A stretch of DNA of 49,621 nt, taken from NCBI GenBank assembly GCA_021154285.1, contig JAJKIV010000171.1, forward strand, positions 1 to 49,621, given 5' to 3'. Position numbers and translations under genes: made by a program. This stretch comes from Gemmatimonas sp. (GTDB lineage: Bacteria > Gemmatimonadota > Gemmatimonadetes > Gemmatimonadales > Gemmatimonadaceae). Under the pieces are notes generated by a model. That model searched no databases. It saw only the letters and a list, made by a program, of their open reading frames with translations, and was not told the DNA's origin. Positions 1 to 9,900 of the stretch are shown piece after piece (the stretch's first letter is position 1; each line of letters begins with the position of its first letter).

Positions 1-178
1 CCATGAGACCCAGGTCGAAGTACTTGGGCAGCAGCTCCGGATCGAGCTTGGCCGCCCGCTCCATCGCCTGCACGCGCGGCCGAACCTCGTCATTCGCGAA
101 TGCGGCCACCGCGTCGCGGAACAGCTGCTCATCCTCGGAGAAGACGGTGAGCGGTGGGTGCGCGGTCGTTGTGGTCAT
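1..178 (-). CDS. Acyl-CoA dehydrogenase, N-terminal fragment (runs off window start)
   Basis: Reverse complement of 1-178 reads MTTTTAHPPLTVFSEDEQLFRDAVAAFANDEVRPRVQAMERAAKLDPELLPKYFDLGLM, typical acyl-CoA dehydrogenase N-terminus; ATG overlaps the stop of the upstream GT2 gene. Not in the ORF track because it is truncated. Confidence 0.8.
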   Translation of the reverse strand, partial: MTTTTAHPPLTVFSEDEQLFRDAVAAFANDEVRPRVQAMERAAKLDPELLPKYFDLGLM

Positions 179-1284
179 CGGTCGAAGGCTGGTTCTGAAG
201 GTGTTGCGGCGGCGCGTGATGTGGACTGCGTAAGGTAATCGCGAGCCGCCTCGCCCTCCCCCTCGAATCCACGGAGGTCGCCGATGACGTACATCGGCCG
301 CTGCTTCACCTCGTCATAGATCCGGCTCAGGTACTCGCCGACGATGCCGATCATGAGAAGTTGAGCGCCCCCCAGCAACAGGATGACCACGAGTGTCGAT
401 GCCCACCCTCGGACGGTCTGGCTGCCGACAAACCGCTGGTAGATCGCCCAGATCGTCACCAGGATACTGAACGTGGATGCCGTCAATCCCAGATACGTCG
501 CAATGCGCAACGGCACGCGTGAGAACCCGACAATGCCATTGATGCCGAGGCCGAGTGACTTGAAGAACGTGTACTTCGGCTCACCCGCGACCCGCGGCGG
601 TCGCTCGAACGGAACGGCGGTCTGCCGGAAGCCAAGCCAGGCCCGCATCCCGCGGAGATATCGATTGCGCTCCGGCATTCGGTTGAGCAGATCGACGACC
701 CGACGATCCATCAGGCAGAAATCGCCAGTGTCCGCCGGAATGTCGACGTCCGTGAGGCGCCGGAGCAGCCGGTAATACGCGAACGCGATCCCGCGCTTGA
801 GCATGCCCTCCGCGTGCCGCTTGACGCGCTGCGCGTAGACCACGTGATACCCCTCACGCCATCGGGCCACCATTGCCGCGAGAAGCTCGGGTGGGTCCTG
901 GAGGTCCGCATCCATGACCACGACAGCGCTGCCGCGAGCGAAGTGCAGGCCGGCCGTCACGGCCGACTGATGGCCGAAGTTCCGTGAGAAGTGGACGCTG
1001 CGAAACCGCGGGTCGCGCCGCGTCATCTCCGCGATCATTTCCCCGGTCCGATCCCGACTGCCGTCATCGATGAGCACGACCTCGTACGACACGCCAAGCC
1101 CCGCGAGCCGGTCGCGCAGCGTCGCGAAGAGTGCGTCGAGCGTGGCCTCCTCGTTGTAGACGGGGATCACCAGCGAGACCAGCACGGGTTCGTCGCGCGG
1201 TTGGGTTCCGCCCGCGAGCGGCTCCCGCGAGTGGTCGGCGCCACGAGCGTCGACCGGTCGAGCCGTGACCGGAGACTCGATCAT
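175..1284 (-). CDS. Glycosyltransferase family 2 (polyprenyl-phosphate sugar transferase, GtrB/ArnC/DPM1-like)
   Basis: VSLVIPVYNEEATLDALFATLRDRL...VVMDADLQDPPELL plus two C-terminal TM segments. Confidence 0.88.
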   Translation of the reverse strand: MIESPVTARPVDARGADHSREPLAGGTQPRDEPVLVSLVIPVYNEEATLDALFATLRDRLAGLGVSYEVVLIDDGSRDRTGEMIAEMTRRDPRFRSVHFSRNFGHQSAVTAGLHFARGSAVVVMDADLQDPPELLAAMVARWREGYHVVYAQRVKRHAEGMLKRGIAFAYYRLLRRLTDVDIPADTGDFCLMDRRVVDLLNRMPERNRYLRGMRAWLGFRQTAVPFERPPRVAGEPKYTFFKSLGLGINGIVGFSRVPLRIATYLGLTASTFSILVTIWAIYQRFVGSQTVRGWASTLVVILLLGGAQLLMIGIVGEYLSRIYDEVKQRPMYVIGDLRGFEGEGEAARDYLTQSTSRAAATPSEPAFDR

Positions 1285-2963
1285 CCCGGCGACGCGTTAG
1301 GCGCCGGGGCGGCTGCGGGCGACACGCTGGCCGACCCGCCAGACCGCGCCTGCTTGAGCACCCGAACCAGCCCCATCACGTTTTCGCGGAAGAAAAGCCA
1401 GATCGCCGCGGCGTACGCGAGTGCTCCCACGGCAACCTTCAGTGCCAACATGACCAGCAGCGGTAAGTCGCCCGGAATCGCCGCGCTCACGCCAAGCACC
1501 GTGACCGCCATGAGTGTCGTCGACACCAGCGCCGGGGCAATGGCCGGTACGTAATCCCGAATACCGATGCCCAGGTGGCGCGAGACGCGGTGCAGCATTG
1601 GGAAGAGTACGACCGGCGCATGCACGATGATCCACGCCGTCGCGATGCCGACAATCCCCCATCGCGAGCCGACAAAGAACCCGATCGGGAGGCAGATCGC
1701 GGCGGAGATGTTCCGGCGCATCGTGTAACGCGTATCGCCGGTGATCGTGAGCGCCTGTGCGAGAATCGGAGTCAACGAGCGCACCCCCGCGTAGAGCACG
1801 AGCAGACGCAGCGGCACGATTGCCGCCTGCCATTTCGCTCCCACCGCTGCTAGGACGAGCTCACGTGAAACCAGCGCGACTCCGGTGGTGGCCGGGAGGA
1901 GTATCAGCGCAAGCGCTCCCATGATGCGCGTGATGTATCGCGTGAGGAGCGCGCGATCATGCTTCGACGCGGAGAAGATCGATGAGGTGACGCCGTTCAC
2001 GAGCGACACCACCTTGTCCACGATCGAGTAGGCGAGGCTCCACGCAAAGGTGTAGTTCCCGAGCGCTGCCTTGCCGAGCACCTTGCCGGCGACGAAGAAG
2101 TCGGCGCTCTGGGAGATGTACCAGGCAGCGCTCCCGATGAGGATTTCTCGGCTCGTCTTGAGCGTGCCGCGCAGCTCGTGAAACTGCGGCCATCGGAACC
2201 CGAGTGGTTTCCAGAACGTCGCAAGCGTCGTGGCCATGAGTCCTCCAGCCACCGTGCTGATGACGAGTGACCAGTACCGCGCTCCCGCAAATGCGAGCGT
2301 AACAGACGCGGCCGCGGTGACGAGCGCGTTCACTCCGTCCAGTATCGCATACCGGTGGAACTCAAGCTCTCGCTGCATCACGGCCTGTGGGACCGTTCGG
2401 AGCGAGACGAGAATGAAGTTCACGCTCATCACGACGATGATCCACTTGAGGGCGGGTGCGCCGAAAAAGCTCGCGATGAGTCCCGAAACGAGACAGGACA
2501 GCATGAACCCGCCCACCCCGACCAGGGCGGCGAACGTATGCACTTCCGCCAGCGTGGTTCCCCGAAGCTCGCGGAGCGCGATCACGGTCGTGCCCATGCC
2601 GGCCTCGCTGACGAGGATCAGGAAGCCGTAGTAGACGGCGGCCATGCCGACGAGCCCGTAGTCGTCTGGCGAGAGGATCCGTGCGACGACGAGCGTGGAC
2701 GCCCACGCTGCGACCTGGGTGAGCCACTTCACGCTCCCCGTCCAGGCCACGCCCCGCACCAGGCTTCGGTCGAGCGACGCTCGATCGAGCGGCCGATGCC
2801 CGCGGGTGTCCCCGTCGGCGACCGGTATGGGTTGTGAAAGCGAAGGGTCCGTCACGTCTGCTTGAAAGAGAGTCGGCGACGTCGTCGTCGCTCGCGCGTC
2901 GTATGTAGTCGAACCCGCTGGTCGCACCGCGCGGCGGTCCAGCGGCGGCGCACCGATATGCAC
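1281..2963 (-). CDS. Oligosaccharide flippase family protein (Wzx-like, MATE/MOP fold); start uncertain
   Basis: Multi-TM protein, SVKWLTQVAAWASTLVVARILSPDDYGLVGMAAVYYGFLILVSEAGMGTTVIA; 4-bp overlap with downstream GT2. Confidence 0.85.
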   Translation of the reverse strand: MHIGAPPLDRRAVRPAGSTTYDARATTTSPTLFQADVTDPSLSQPIPVADGDTRGHRPLDRASLDRSLVRGVAWTGSVKWLTQVAAWASTLVVARILSPDDYGLVGMAAVYYGFLILVSEAGMGTTVIALRELRGTTLAEVHTFAALVGVGGFMLSCLVSGLIASFFGAPALKWIIVVMSVNFILVSLRTVPQAVMQRELEFHRYAILDGVNALVTAAASVTLAFAGARYWSLVISTVAGGLMATTLATFWKPLGFRWPQFHELRGTLKTSREILIGSAAWYISQSADFFVAGKVLGKAALGNYTFAWSLAYSIVDKVVSLVNGVTSSIFSASKHDRALLTRYITRIMGALALILLPATTGVALVSRELVLAAVGAKWQAAIVPLRLLVLYAGVRSLTPILAQALTITGDTRYTMRRNISAAICLPIGFFVGSRWGIVGIATAWIIVHAPVVLFPMLHRVSRHLGIGIRDYVPAIAPALVSTTLMAVTVLGVSAAIPGDLPLLVMLALKVAVGALAYAAAIWLFFRENVMGLVRVLKQARSGGSASVSPAAAPAPNASPG

Positions 2964-3112
2964 GGCGTGCGCCGGTACCAGCTGCCTTCACGTCGGATCC
3001 AGAGGCGTCCGGTGGATCCGTGTTGCAGGGCTGCCACATACAATGTGCACAGTCGGCCATCCCGAGTCACGCCCTCCCAGGCGCCAGGGTATGGTCGTTA
3101 CCGTACTCCTCG

Positions 3113-4831
3113 ATGCCACCCACGCCAAACTCCAGACCGCCGCTCCGAGTCGGGCTGCTCCTCGACTCGTACCAACAGCCGGCCTGGGTGTTGGCCACCA
3201 TCGATGACATCCAAAAGTCGTCCGTCGCAACGATCTCGCTGATCGTGAGAAACGCTTCACCCGGGGCGGTCGTGGGGCCGCGCGGGTCGGCGGCAACGAG
3301 ACTTTCCCGGTGGTACGCCAACCGCCACAGCCTGCTCTTCGCGCTCTATGAGCGGCTCGACCTGCGCAGGTTCGCCGCGGCCGACGATCCGATCCGCATG
3401 ACCGACGCGTCGTCAGCGCTGGCCTCCGTTCCAGCGGTGGACGTCACACCACGCGAAAAGAAGTTCTCGGATTACTTCGACGACGCTGACGTCGATCGCA
3501 TTCTCGCGTACGACCTGGATGTCGCGCTGCGCTTCGGTTTTCGCATCCTGCGCGGCCGCTCGCTCCGCATCGCACGGTATGGTGTGTGGTCGTATCACCA
3601 TGGCGACAATCTCGCCAATCGCGGCGGACCTCCGGGATTCTGGGAAGTCATGGAGGGCGTTCCGACCACCGGCTCGGTTTTGCAGGTCCTGTCCGAGGAC
3701 CTGGACGCCGGCCGGGTGATCTACCGCTCGCAGGCGCGGACGCAGCCGCTGTCGGTGACGAAGAACCGCGCCGGGTACTTCTGGAAGACGTCGGAGTTCG
3801 TGATCCGCAAGCTTCGCGACCTCTACGAGGATGGCGAGAGCGCGCTCGTCGATCCGGAACCCATGGCTCGCCACCCGCAGGCGTACTCGCATCGCCTCTA
3901 CGTCACGCCGAAAAACGCGGAGCTCGCGCCGCACCTCGGTCGCCTCGTGACTCGTTATGCAGGCGTGAAGCTCCGCGAGCTCGCGACGGTCGATCAGTGG
4001 GCGCTCGCCTACCGCTTCGGGTCGAAGACCTCCACGGACCACGTACCCGATCTCGCGCCGTTCCGGTTCAAGCCGATCATCCCGCCGATCGATCGGTTCT
4101 GGGCCGACCCGTTCCCGATGCAGATCGACGGCCGCTTCTACGTGTTATTCGAGGAGCTCAAGTTCCGCTCTCCAAAGGGCACGATCCGCGGCTTCGAGCT
4201 TGGCGAGCAGGGCATGATCGGCGACTCCGTGCCGGTGCTCGAGTGCGACTATCATCTCTCGTATCCGTACACGTTCGAGTGGCGCGGCGAGCGCTTCATG
4301 ATTCCGGAGTCGGTCGCGAATCGGACAGTGCAGCTCTACCGGGCCGTGAAGGCGCCGTACGAATGGGCGCTGGAGCGCGTGCTGCTCACCGACGTGCGGC
4401 TCGTCGACTCATCGGTCGTCGAGATCGACGGGCGCTGGTGGATGTTCGCGGGGACGGTGTCGCGAGGCGGCTCGCGGTGCGATGAGCTGAACATCTACTA
4501 CGCGGATTCTCCGCTCGGGCCCTGGTGCGCGCACCGGAAGAATCCGGTGATCTCCGACGTTAGGCATGCGCGTCCCGCCGGTCGACCGTTTCAGGTTGGC
4601 GATACCTGGTATCGCCCCGCGCAGGACTGCTCGCGCCGCTATGGTTGGGGGGTGACGCTGCGTCGTGTCGTGCGCCTCGATCCGAGCGAGTTCGTGGAGG
4701 AGACCGTGACCAGGTTGACGCCGGACTGGGACCGATCGCTTCTCGCCACACACACGGTCAATGCCGTGAACGGTCTGACGCTGATCGACATGGAGCGACG
4801 GCGGCGCAAGGCGTGGCTGGGCGGCAAATAG
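3113..4831 (+). CDS. Formyltransferase-like N-terminal domain fused to a C-terminal GH43-like/GINT1-N-type beta-propeller domain
   Basis: Start at MPPTPNSRPPLRVGLLLDSYQQ (ORF 3020..4831). N-half: KKFSDYFDDADVDRILAYDLDVALRFGFRILRG...GVWSYHHGDNLANRGGPPGFWEVMEG (formyltransferase-like). C-half: RFWADPFPMQIDGRFYVLFEEL...RFMIPESVANRTVQLYRA...WWMFAGT repeats (propeller-like). Confidence 0.7.
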   Translation: MPPTPNSRPPLRVGLLLDSYQQPAWVLATIDDIQKSSVATISLIVRNASPGAVVGPRGSAATRLSRWYANRHSLLFALYERLDLRRFAAADDPIRMTDASSALASVPAVDVTPREKKFSDYFDDADVDRILAYDLDVALRFGFRILRGRSLRIARYGVWSYHHGDNLANRGGPPGFWEVMEGVPTTGSVLQVLSEDLDAGRVIYRSQARTQPLSVTKNRAGYFWKTSEFVIRKLRDLYEDGESALVDPEPMARHPQAYSHRLYVTPKNAELAPHLGRLVTRYAGVKLRELATVDQWALAYRFGSKTSTDHVPDLAPFRFKPIIPPIDRFWADPFPMQIDGRFYVLFEELKFRSPKGTIRGFELGEQGMIGDSVPVLECDYHLSYPYTFEWRGERFMIPESVANRTVQLYRAVKAPYEWALERVLLTDVRLVDSSVVEIDGRWWMFAGTVSRGGSRCDELNIYYADSPLGPWCAHRKNPVISDVRHARPAGRPFQVGDTWYRPAQDCSRRYGWGVTLRRVVRLDPSEFVEETVTRLTPDWDRSLLATHTVNAVNGLTLIDMERRRRKAWLGGK

Positions 4832-4998
4832 AGCTTCTTGAACGGCATCACTGAGCTTCGCCGAATTCAGTGTTAGGTCTTGCCGTTACCCCCACGGTCC
4901 CGGTCGTGTGCCAACGTGGTGCAGTCCTGTGACCTCCGTGGTTCATTCATTTCTTTTTTGCGTCGACCGTGTCGACCAAGGTCGGGGGAGCCATCCCG

Positions 4999-6939
4999 TT
5001 AGGCTGGAGTGTGATCGCGGAACACGTCGAGCGCGAGCTCCACCTTCCCGAACGGCGCCGACACCTGGACGCCCTGCACGGCCGACTTTACACACGCGAG
5101 CATCTCGCGCGCGATCATGATCCCCTCGGCCACCGCGTGCTCTTTCGACTTCTCGTTGGCGCGACGCATCCGCGTGATCACGCTCTCCGGCACCACCACG
5201 CCGGGCACCTCGTTCGCCAGGAATTCCGCGTTGCGGACGGACACGAGCGGCCAGATACCAGCGATCACGGGGATGCGGACGTGATCGATCTCGCCGAGGA
5301 AGCGCTCGAGCTGCGCGACATCGAATACCGGCTGCGTGATCGCATACTCGGCCCCCGCTTCGACCTTGAACTCGAACCGCTTGAGCTCGAGGGCCGGGTC
5401 GACCGCCGCGGGGTTCACCCCAACACCGATCGCATACCGCGTCGGGGCGCCGATGGGGTTGCCGCCCGGGTCGAGCCCGTGATTGAGGTTGCGAACGAGG
5501 TTGGTGAGCCCGATGGAGTCGATGTCGAAGACCGCCGTGGCGTCGGGGTACGGGCCCATCTTCGGCGGGTCGCCCGTAATGACCAGGATGTTTCTGAGCC
5601 CCATCGCCGACGCGCCTAACAAGTCGCTCAGCATGCCGAGCAGGTTGCGGTCGCGGCAGCAGTAGTGTGTGACGGTCTCGATGCCGACCTGCTGCTCGAT
5701 GAGGAGGCTGGTCATGACCGCGCCCATGCGGCTCTGCGCGCGTGGCCCGTCGGGCACATTGACCGCGTCGACGCCTTCGCGCTTCAGGGCTGCGACGTCG
5801 GACAGCATCTTGCTCGCGTCGACCCCGCGCGGCGGAACGATCTCGACGGAGGTGACCATCTCGCCCTTCGCGATCTTCGCAGCGAAATGCGAGCGGTCCG
5901 CCAGCGGAACTGGTGTACAGCCCTTGGACGGGGAACCGGGAACAGGGAACGGGGAACCGCGGCTCCGAGACGCTTCTGTTCCCGGTTCCCCGTTCCCTGT
6001 TCCCGCCGTTCCGGTTCCCGGTTCCCGGTTCCTGGTGCCCGTTATGCGCGGCGCTAACGGCCGGACTCCGGAGACGATCGACCGGATATGATCCGGAGTC
6101 GTCCCGCAGCACCCGCCGATGAGCTTCGCGCCTGCCTGGATGAGATGCCGCGCATACGACGCCATGTATTCAGGGCTCGCCATGTACATGCTGCGCCCGC
6201 CGACATCGCGCGGCATGCCGGCGTTAGGCTGGGCGCTCAGCTTCTTCCGCGTCACGGTCGCCATCTTCTCGATCGCTTCGAGAATGGCCTGCGGGCCGAC
6301 CGAGCAGTTGAGTCCGATGACGTCGACGTCCAGCTGCTCGAGCGTGCGGGCGACATCGTCCGGGCTCGCGCCATACGGCGTGCGCCCGTCGACACCGATC
6401 GTCATCTGCGCGATCACCGGCATCGTCGGGTCGACCGCCCGGGCGGCACGAATGCCCTGGCTGATCTCCGCGAGGTCGCCGAACGTCTCGAGCAGGAAGA
6501 GATCGACCCCACCGTCCCTGAGCGCCTGCATCTGCTCGTGGAACGTCAGGTAGGCCTCTTCGACGCTCGTTGGCCCGTAGGGCTCGATGCGCACGCCTAA
6601 CGGCCCGACGGCGCCAGCCACGAGGTGGTCGTCACCGGCCACCTCGCGCGCGATACGTGCCGCCTCCCGGTTGATCTCCCGGACCTGCGACTCGAGCCCG
6701 TATTGCGAGAGCTTCAGCCGATTCGCGCCGAACGTGTTCGTCTCGAGAACTTCAGCCCCCGCCTTCGCGTACGCGGCGTGGACACCGCGCACGAGATCCG
6801 GCGTCTTGAGGTTGAGCTCATCGTAGCACTGGTTGATGAACACGCCTTTGGCGTACAGCATCGTCCCCATCGCGCCGTCGAAGACGACGACGCGCTCGGG
6901 ATCGAGCAGGCGATTCAACAACCCGGCTCGCGTGGTCAC
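4999..6939 (-). CDS. Bifunctional homocysteine S-methyltransferase / methylenetetrahydrofolate reductase (YitJ-type fusion)
   Basis: N-term VVFDGAMGTMLYAKGVFINQCYDELN...GGCCGTTPDHI (Hcy methyltransferase); C-term VTSVEIVPPRGVDASKML...ILVITGDPPKMGPYPDATAVFDIDSIGL...QPVFD (MTHFR). Overlaps metH by 4 bp. Confidence 0.92.
   Translation of the reverse strand: MTTRAGLLNRLLDPERVVVFDGAMGTMLYAKGVFINQCYDELNLKTPDLVRGVHAAYAKAGAEVLETNTFGANRLKLSQYGLESQVREINREAARIAREVAGDDHLVAGAVGPLGVRIEPYGPTSVEEAYLTFHEQMQALRDGGVDLFLLETFGDLAEISQGIRAARAVDPTMPVIAQMTIGVDGRTPYGASPDDVARTLEQLDVDVIGLNCSVGPQAILEAIEKMATVTRKKLSAQPNAGMPRDVGGRSMYMASPEYMASYARHLIQAGAKLIGGCCGTTPDHIRSIVSGVRPLAPRITGTRNREPGTGTAGTGNGEPGTEASRSRGSPFPVPGSPSKGCTPVPLADRSHFAAKIAKGEMVTSVEIVPPRGVDASKMLSDVAALKREGVDAVNVPDGPRAQSRMGAVMTSLLIEQQVGIETVTHYCCRDRNLLGMLSDLLGASAMGLRNILVITGDPPKMGPYPDATAVFDIDSIGLTNLVRNLNHGLDPGGNPIGAPTRYAIGVGVNPAAVDPALELKRFEFKVEAGAEYAITQPVFDVAQLERFLGEIDHVRIPVIAGIWPLVSVRNAEFLANEVPGVVVPESVITRMRRANEKSKEHAVAEGIMIAREMLACVKSAVQGVQVSAPFGKVELALDVFRDHTPA
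5931..6034. repeat. Heptanucleotide tandem repeats GGGAACN and their inverted copy GTTCCCN, in-frame in the interdomain linker
   Basis: GGGAACC GGGAACA GGGAACG GGGAACC at 5931-5958; GTTCCCG GTTCCCC GTTCCCT GTTCCCG at 5978-6005; further units 6014-6034. Perfect 23-bp inverted repeat 5937-5959 / 5983-6005. Confidence 0.95.
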
Positions 6940-9900
6940 GCCGCCGACTCTCCCGCCGCCGTTTGAGCTGATGGCTGATGGCTGATGGCGGATGGCTCAC
7001 CACCCGATGTACCACGCACCGCGTAGTATTTCGCCTCCGGGTGGTGTACGATCATCGCCGCAGTCGACTGTTCAGGCACAAGCTGATACGCACTCGTTAG
7101 GGTCATCCCCAGCGCCTGCTCGACGGGCAGCAGCTTGAACACCTGTGCGTGATCGTCGAGATCCGGGCAGGCTCCATAGCCCCAGGAGTAGCGCTTCCCC
7201 TGCGCGCCCGAGATCCCGAGCTCGCGACGGATCCGCCGATGCATCCACTCGGCCGTTGCTTCCGCCGCTTCGACCGCGAGACCGTGCGAGTAGAACGCCT
7301 CGGTGTACTCACCCGCCTGCTGTAGCTCGTCGAATCGGCGCGCGGCCGCATCGCCAACCGTCACTACCTGCAGCGCGACAACGTCCACGTCCGATGACTG
7401 CGTCGACCGGAAATAGTCCGCGAGGCAGAGCCGATCGCGTCCTTCCTGACGCGGAAAGTGAAATCGCGCGATCTCACGAAGTGATGCGCCATCGCTCTCA
7501 TACGCCGCCGGATCGTAGACGACGAGGTCGTTCCCGTCGCTCTGCACCGGGAAGAACCCGTACACTGCCTGCGCCGCGAGCCAGCCATCACGCTTCGCTT
7601 CCGACGTTAGGCGGTCGAGCGTTGGCTTGAACTCGTTGCGAACGGTCGCCTCATACTGCTCGCCCGACCCACGGCCGCCCCACTGCAGGCGATAGAGCTC
7701 ATCGAGGTCGAGCAGCTCGAAGACTTCGTCCAGCGGGATGTCACGCACGACGCGCACGCCGAAAAACGGAGCGACGGGCAGGGCATTGTCCGCGCGGACA
7801 TCGCTGCGCTGGCCGCCCCGGTCGCCGACTGCGATGTCCTTGCCCACCGTGGTGCGCAGGAAGACGTCGTTCCGCGCGGCCTCGAGCGCCCCCGCAACGA
7901 ACTGCGAGCGACGGTCGACGTCCTGGAGTACGTCCATCGTCTCGAGCCCTTCGAACGCGTCCTTGCAGTAGAACACCCCGGGTCCGTATGGGCGCTCGCC
8001 GTCCACGAAGAGCGCCCGTCGCCCGAATCGCCGGTTGATCGCCGCGCCTCCGATCAGCACGGGGATCTGCATCCCGCGGCGATCGAGCTCCTGAACGCAG
8101 AGCGGCATCTGCTTGGATGTCGAGACGAGCAACGCGGAGAGACCGATTGCGTCGGCGCCGACCTCGATGGCCTTGTCGAGAATCGTGTTCACCGGCACCT
8201 GCTTGCCGAGGTCGAACACGGTATAGCCATTGTTGGAGAGGATGGTATTGACGAGCGACTTCCCGATGTCGTGCACGTCGCCGTACACGGTCGCGAGCAC
8301 GACCTTGCCCTTCGTGTAGCCCTCTTTGCGTTCCAGGAACTGCTCGAGGTGCTTCACGGCCTTCTTCATCACCTCGGCCGACTGCAGCACGAACGGCAGA
8401 ATGAGCTCTCCGGCTCCGAACTTGTCCCCGACCTCCTTCATGGCGGGGAGCAGCACTTCGTTCAGCACGCGAACCGGGTTTTCGCGAACGCCCGCTGCGT
8501 CGAGCGCCGCCTCGACGCCGTCCTTCTTGCGGTGCAGAACCATCCAGTGAACCCGGGCTTCCGGCATCTCGAACTGCGGACCGGATTCCGCTTCTTTCCC
8601 GCTTCCCTCCTCCTTCCCGCTTCCCTCGAAGTGCTCGATGAATTTCTGAAGGGCGTCGGGAGACTTGTTGAACACCAGGTCATCCGCCAGGCGTCGCTCA
8701 TCGTCGGGCACTTCGAAATACGGCCGAACGTGCGCTGGATTCACGATCGCCGCGTCGAGCCCCGCCTGCACGCAGTGGTGCAGGAACACCGAGTTGAGCA
8801 CCGCGCGCGCCTCGGGCGTGAGCCCGAAGCTCACGTTCGACACGCCGAGGATCGTGAACACGCCCGGGAGCTCGCGCTTGATGAGTCGGATGCCCTCGAT
8901 CGTCTCCTTGGCACTCTCGATCCACTCGGCATCGCCGGTCGCGAGCGTGAACGTCAGCGCGTCGTAGATGAGATCCGATGGCGAGAGCCCGTACTCATCG
9001 ACGACGATATCGTGAATCTTCCGCGCGACCTCGAGCTTCCGTTCGCGCGTCTTCGCCATGCCGATCTCGTCGATCGTCAGCGCGACGAGCGCGGCGCCAT
9101 GCTTCTTTGCGAGCGGCACCACGGCGTCGATGCGTTTCCGGCCGTTCTCCATGTTGATGGAGTTCACGATCGCGCGTCCCGGCACGTGCTCGAGCGCCTT
9201 CTCGATCACGGACGCTTCCGTCGAGTCGATCATGAGCGGTGTCTCGACGGTCATCGAGAGCAGCTTCACCACCTTCGACATCTGCTCGGCCTCGTCGGCG
9301 CGCTCCGTGAGCGCAACGCACACATCGAGCACGTGTGCGCCCGAGTCGACCTGCTCCCGCGCGACGTCCACGATCGATTCGTAGTCGTCGGCGAGGAGCA
9401 GCCGCTTCACCTTCCGGGATCCCTGCGAGTTGACCCGTTCCCCGACGAGCAGGGGAGGGGGATCCTGGTGAAGGGTGATGGCCCGCATCGCGCTGCTCAC
9501 GCGCGCTACGCGCGCGTGCCTCCCCGTTCCCGCCTTTGCCCGTTCCCCGTTCCCGGTTCCCGCGCCGCGAATAGCCTGAACGACGGCGGAAAGGTGCTCG
9601 GGGCGCGTTCCGCAGCATCCGCCGACAATCCTGACGCCGAATTCGTGAACGAATTCGGCCAACGCACGCGCCATGGGCTCCGGCTCGAGCGGGTACACCG
9701 CCTCCCCGACGCCCGTGTTGATCGGCAGCCCCGCGTTAGGTATCACCGAGATCGGATGCGTCGCGTGCTGCGTGAGGTAGCGCACCGGCTCGCGCATGTG
9801 CTCCGGACCCGTCGAGCAGTTGAGCCCCAGCACCTCGATGTCGAGCGCCTCGATCGTCGTCATCGCGCTCGCGATGTCGGTCCCGAGCAACATTCGGCCG

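Noticed and set aside
3-233. Plus-strand 76-aa ORF at window start
   Set aside because: Opposite strand encodes a clear acyl-CoA dehydrogenase N-terminus.
5931-6034. Heptad tract as intergenic repeat splitting two genes
   Set aside because: Reading frame stays open through the tract (SGVRPLAPRITGTRNREPGTG...SKGCTPVPLADRSHFAAKIAKGEMV), so a fused protein is the simplest reading.
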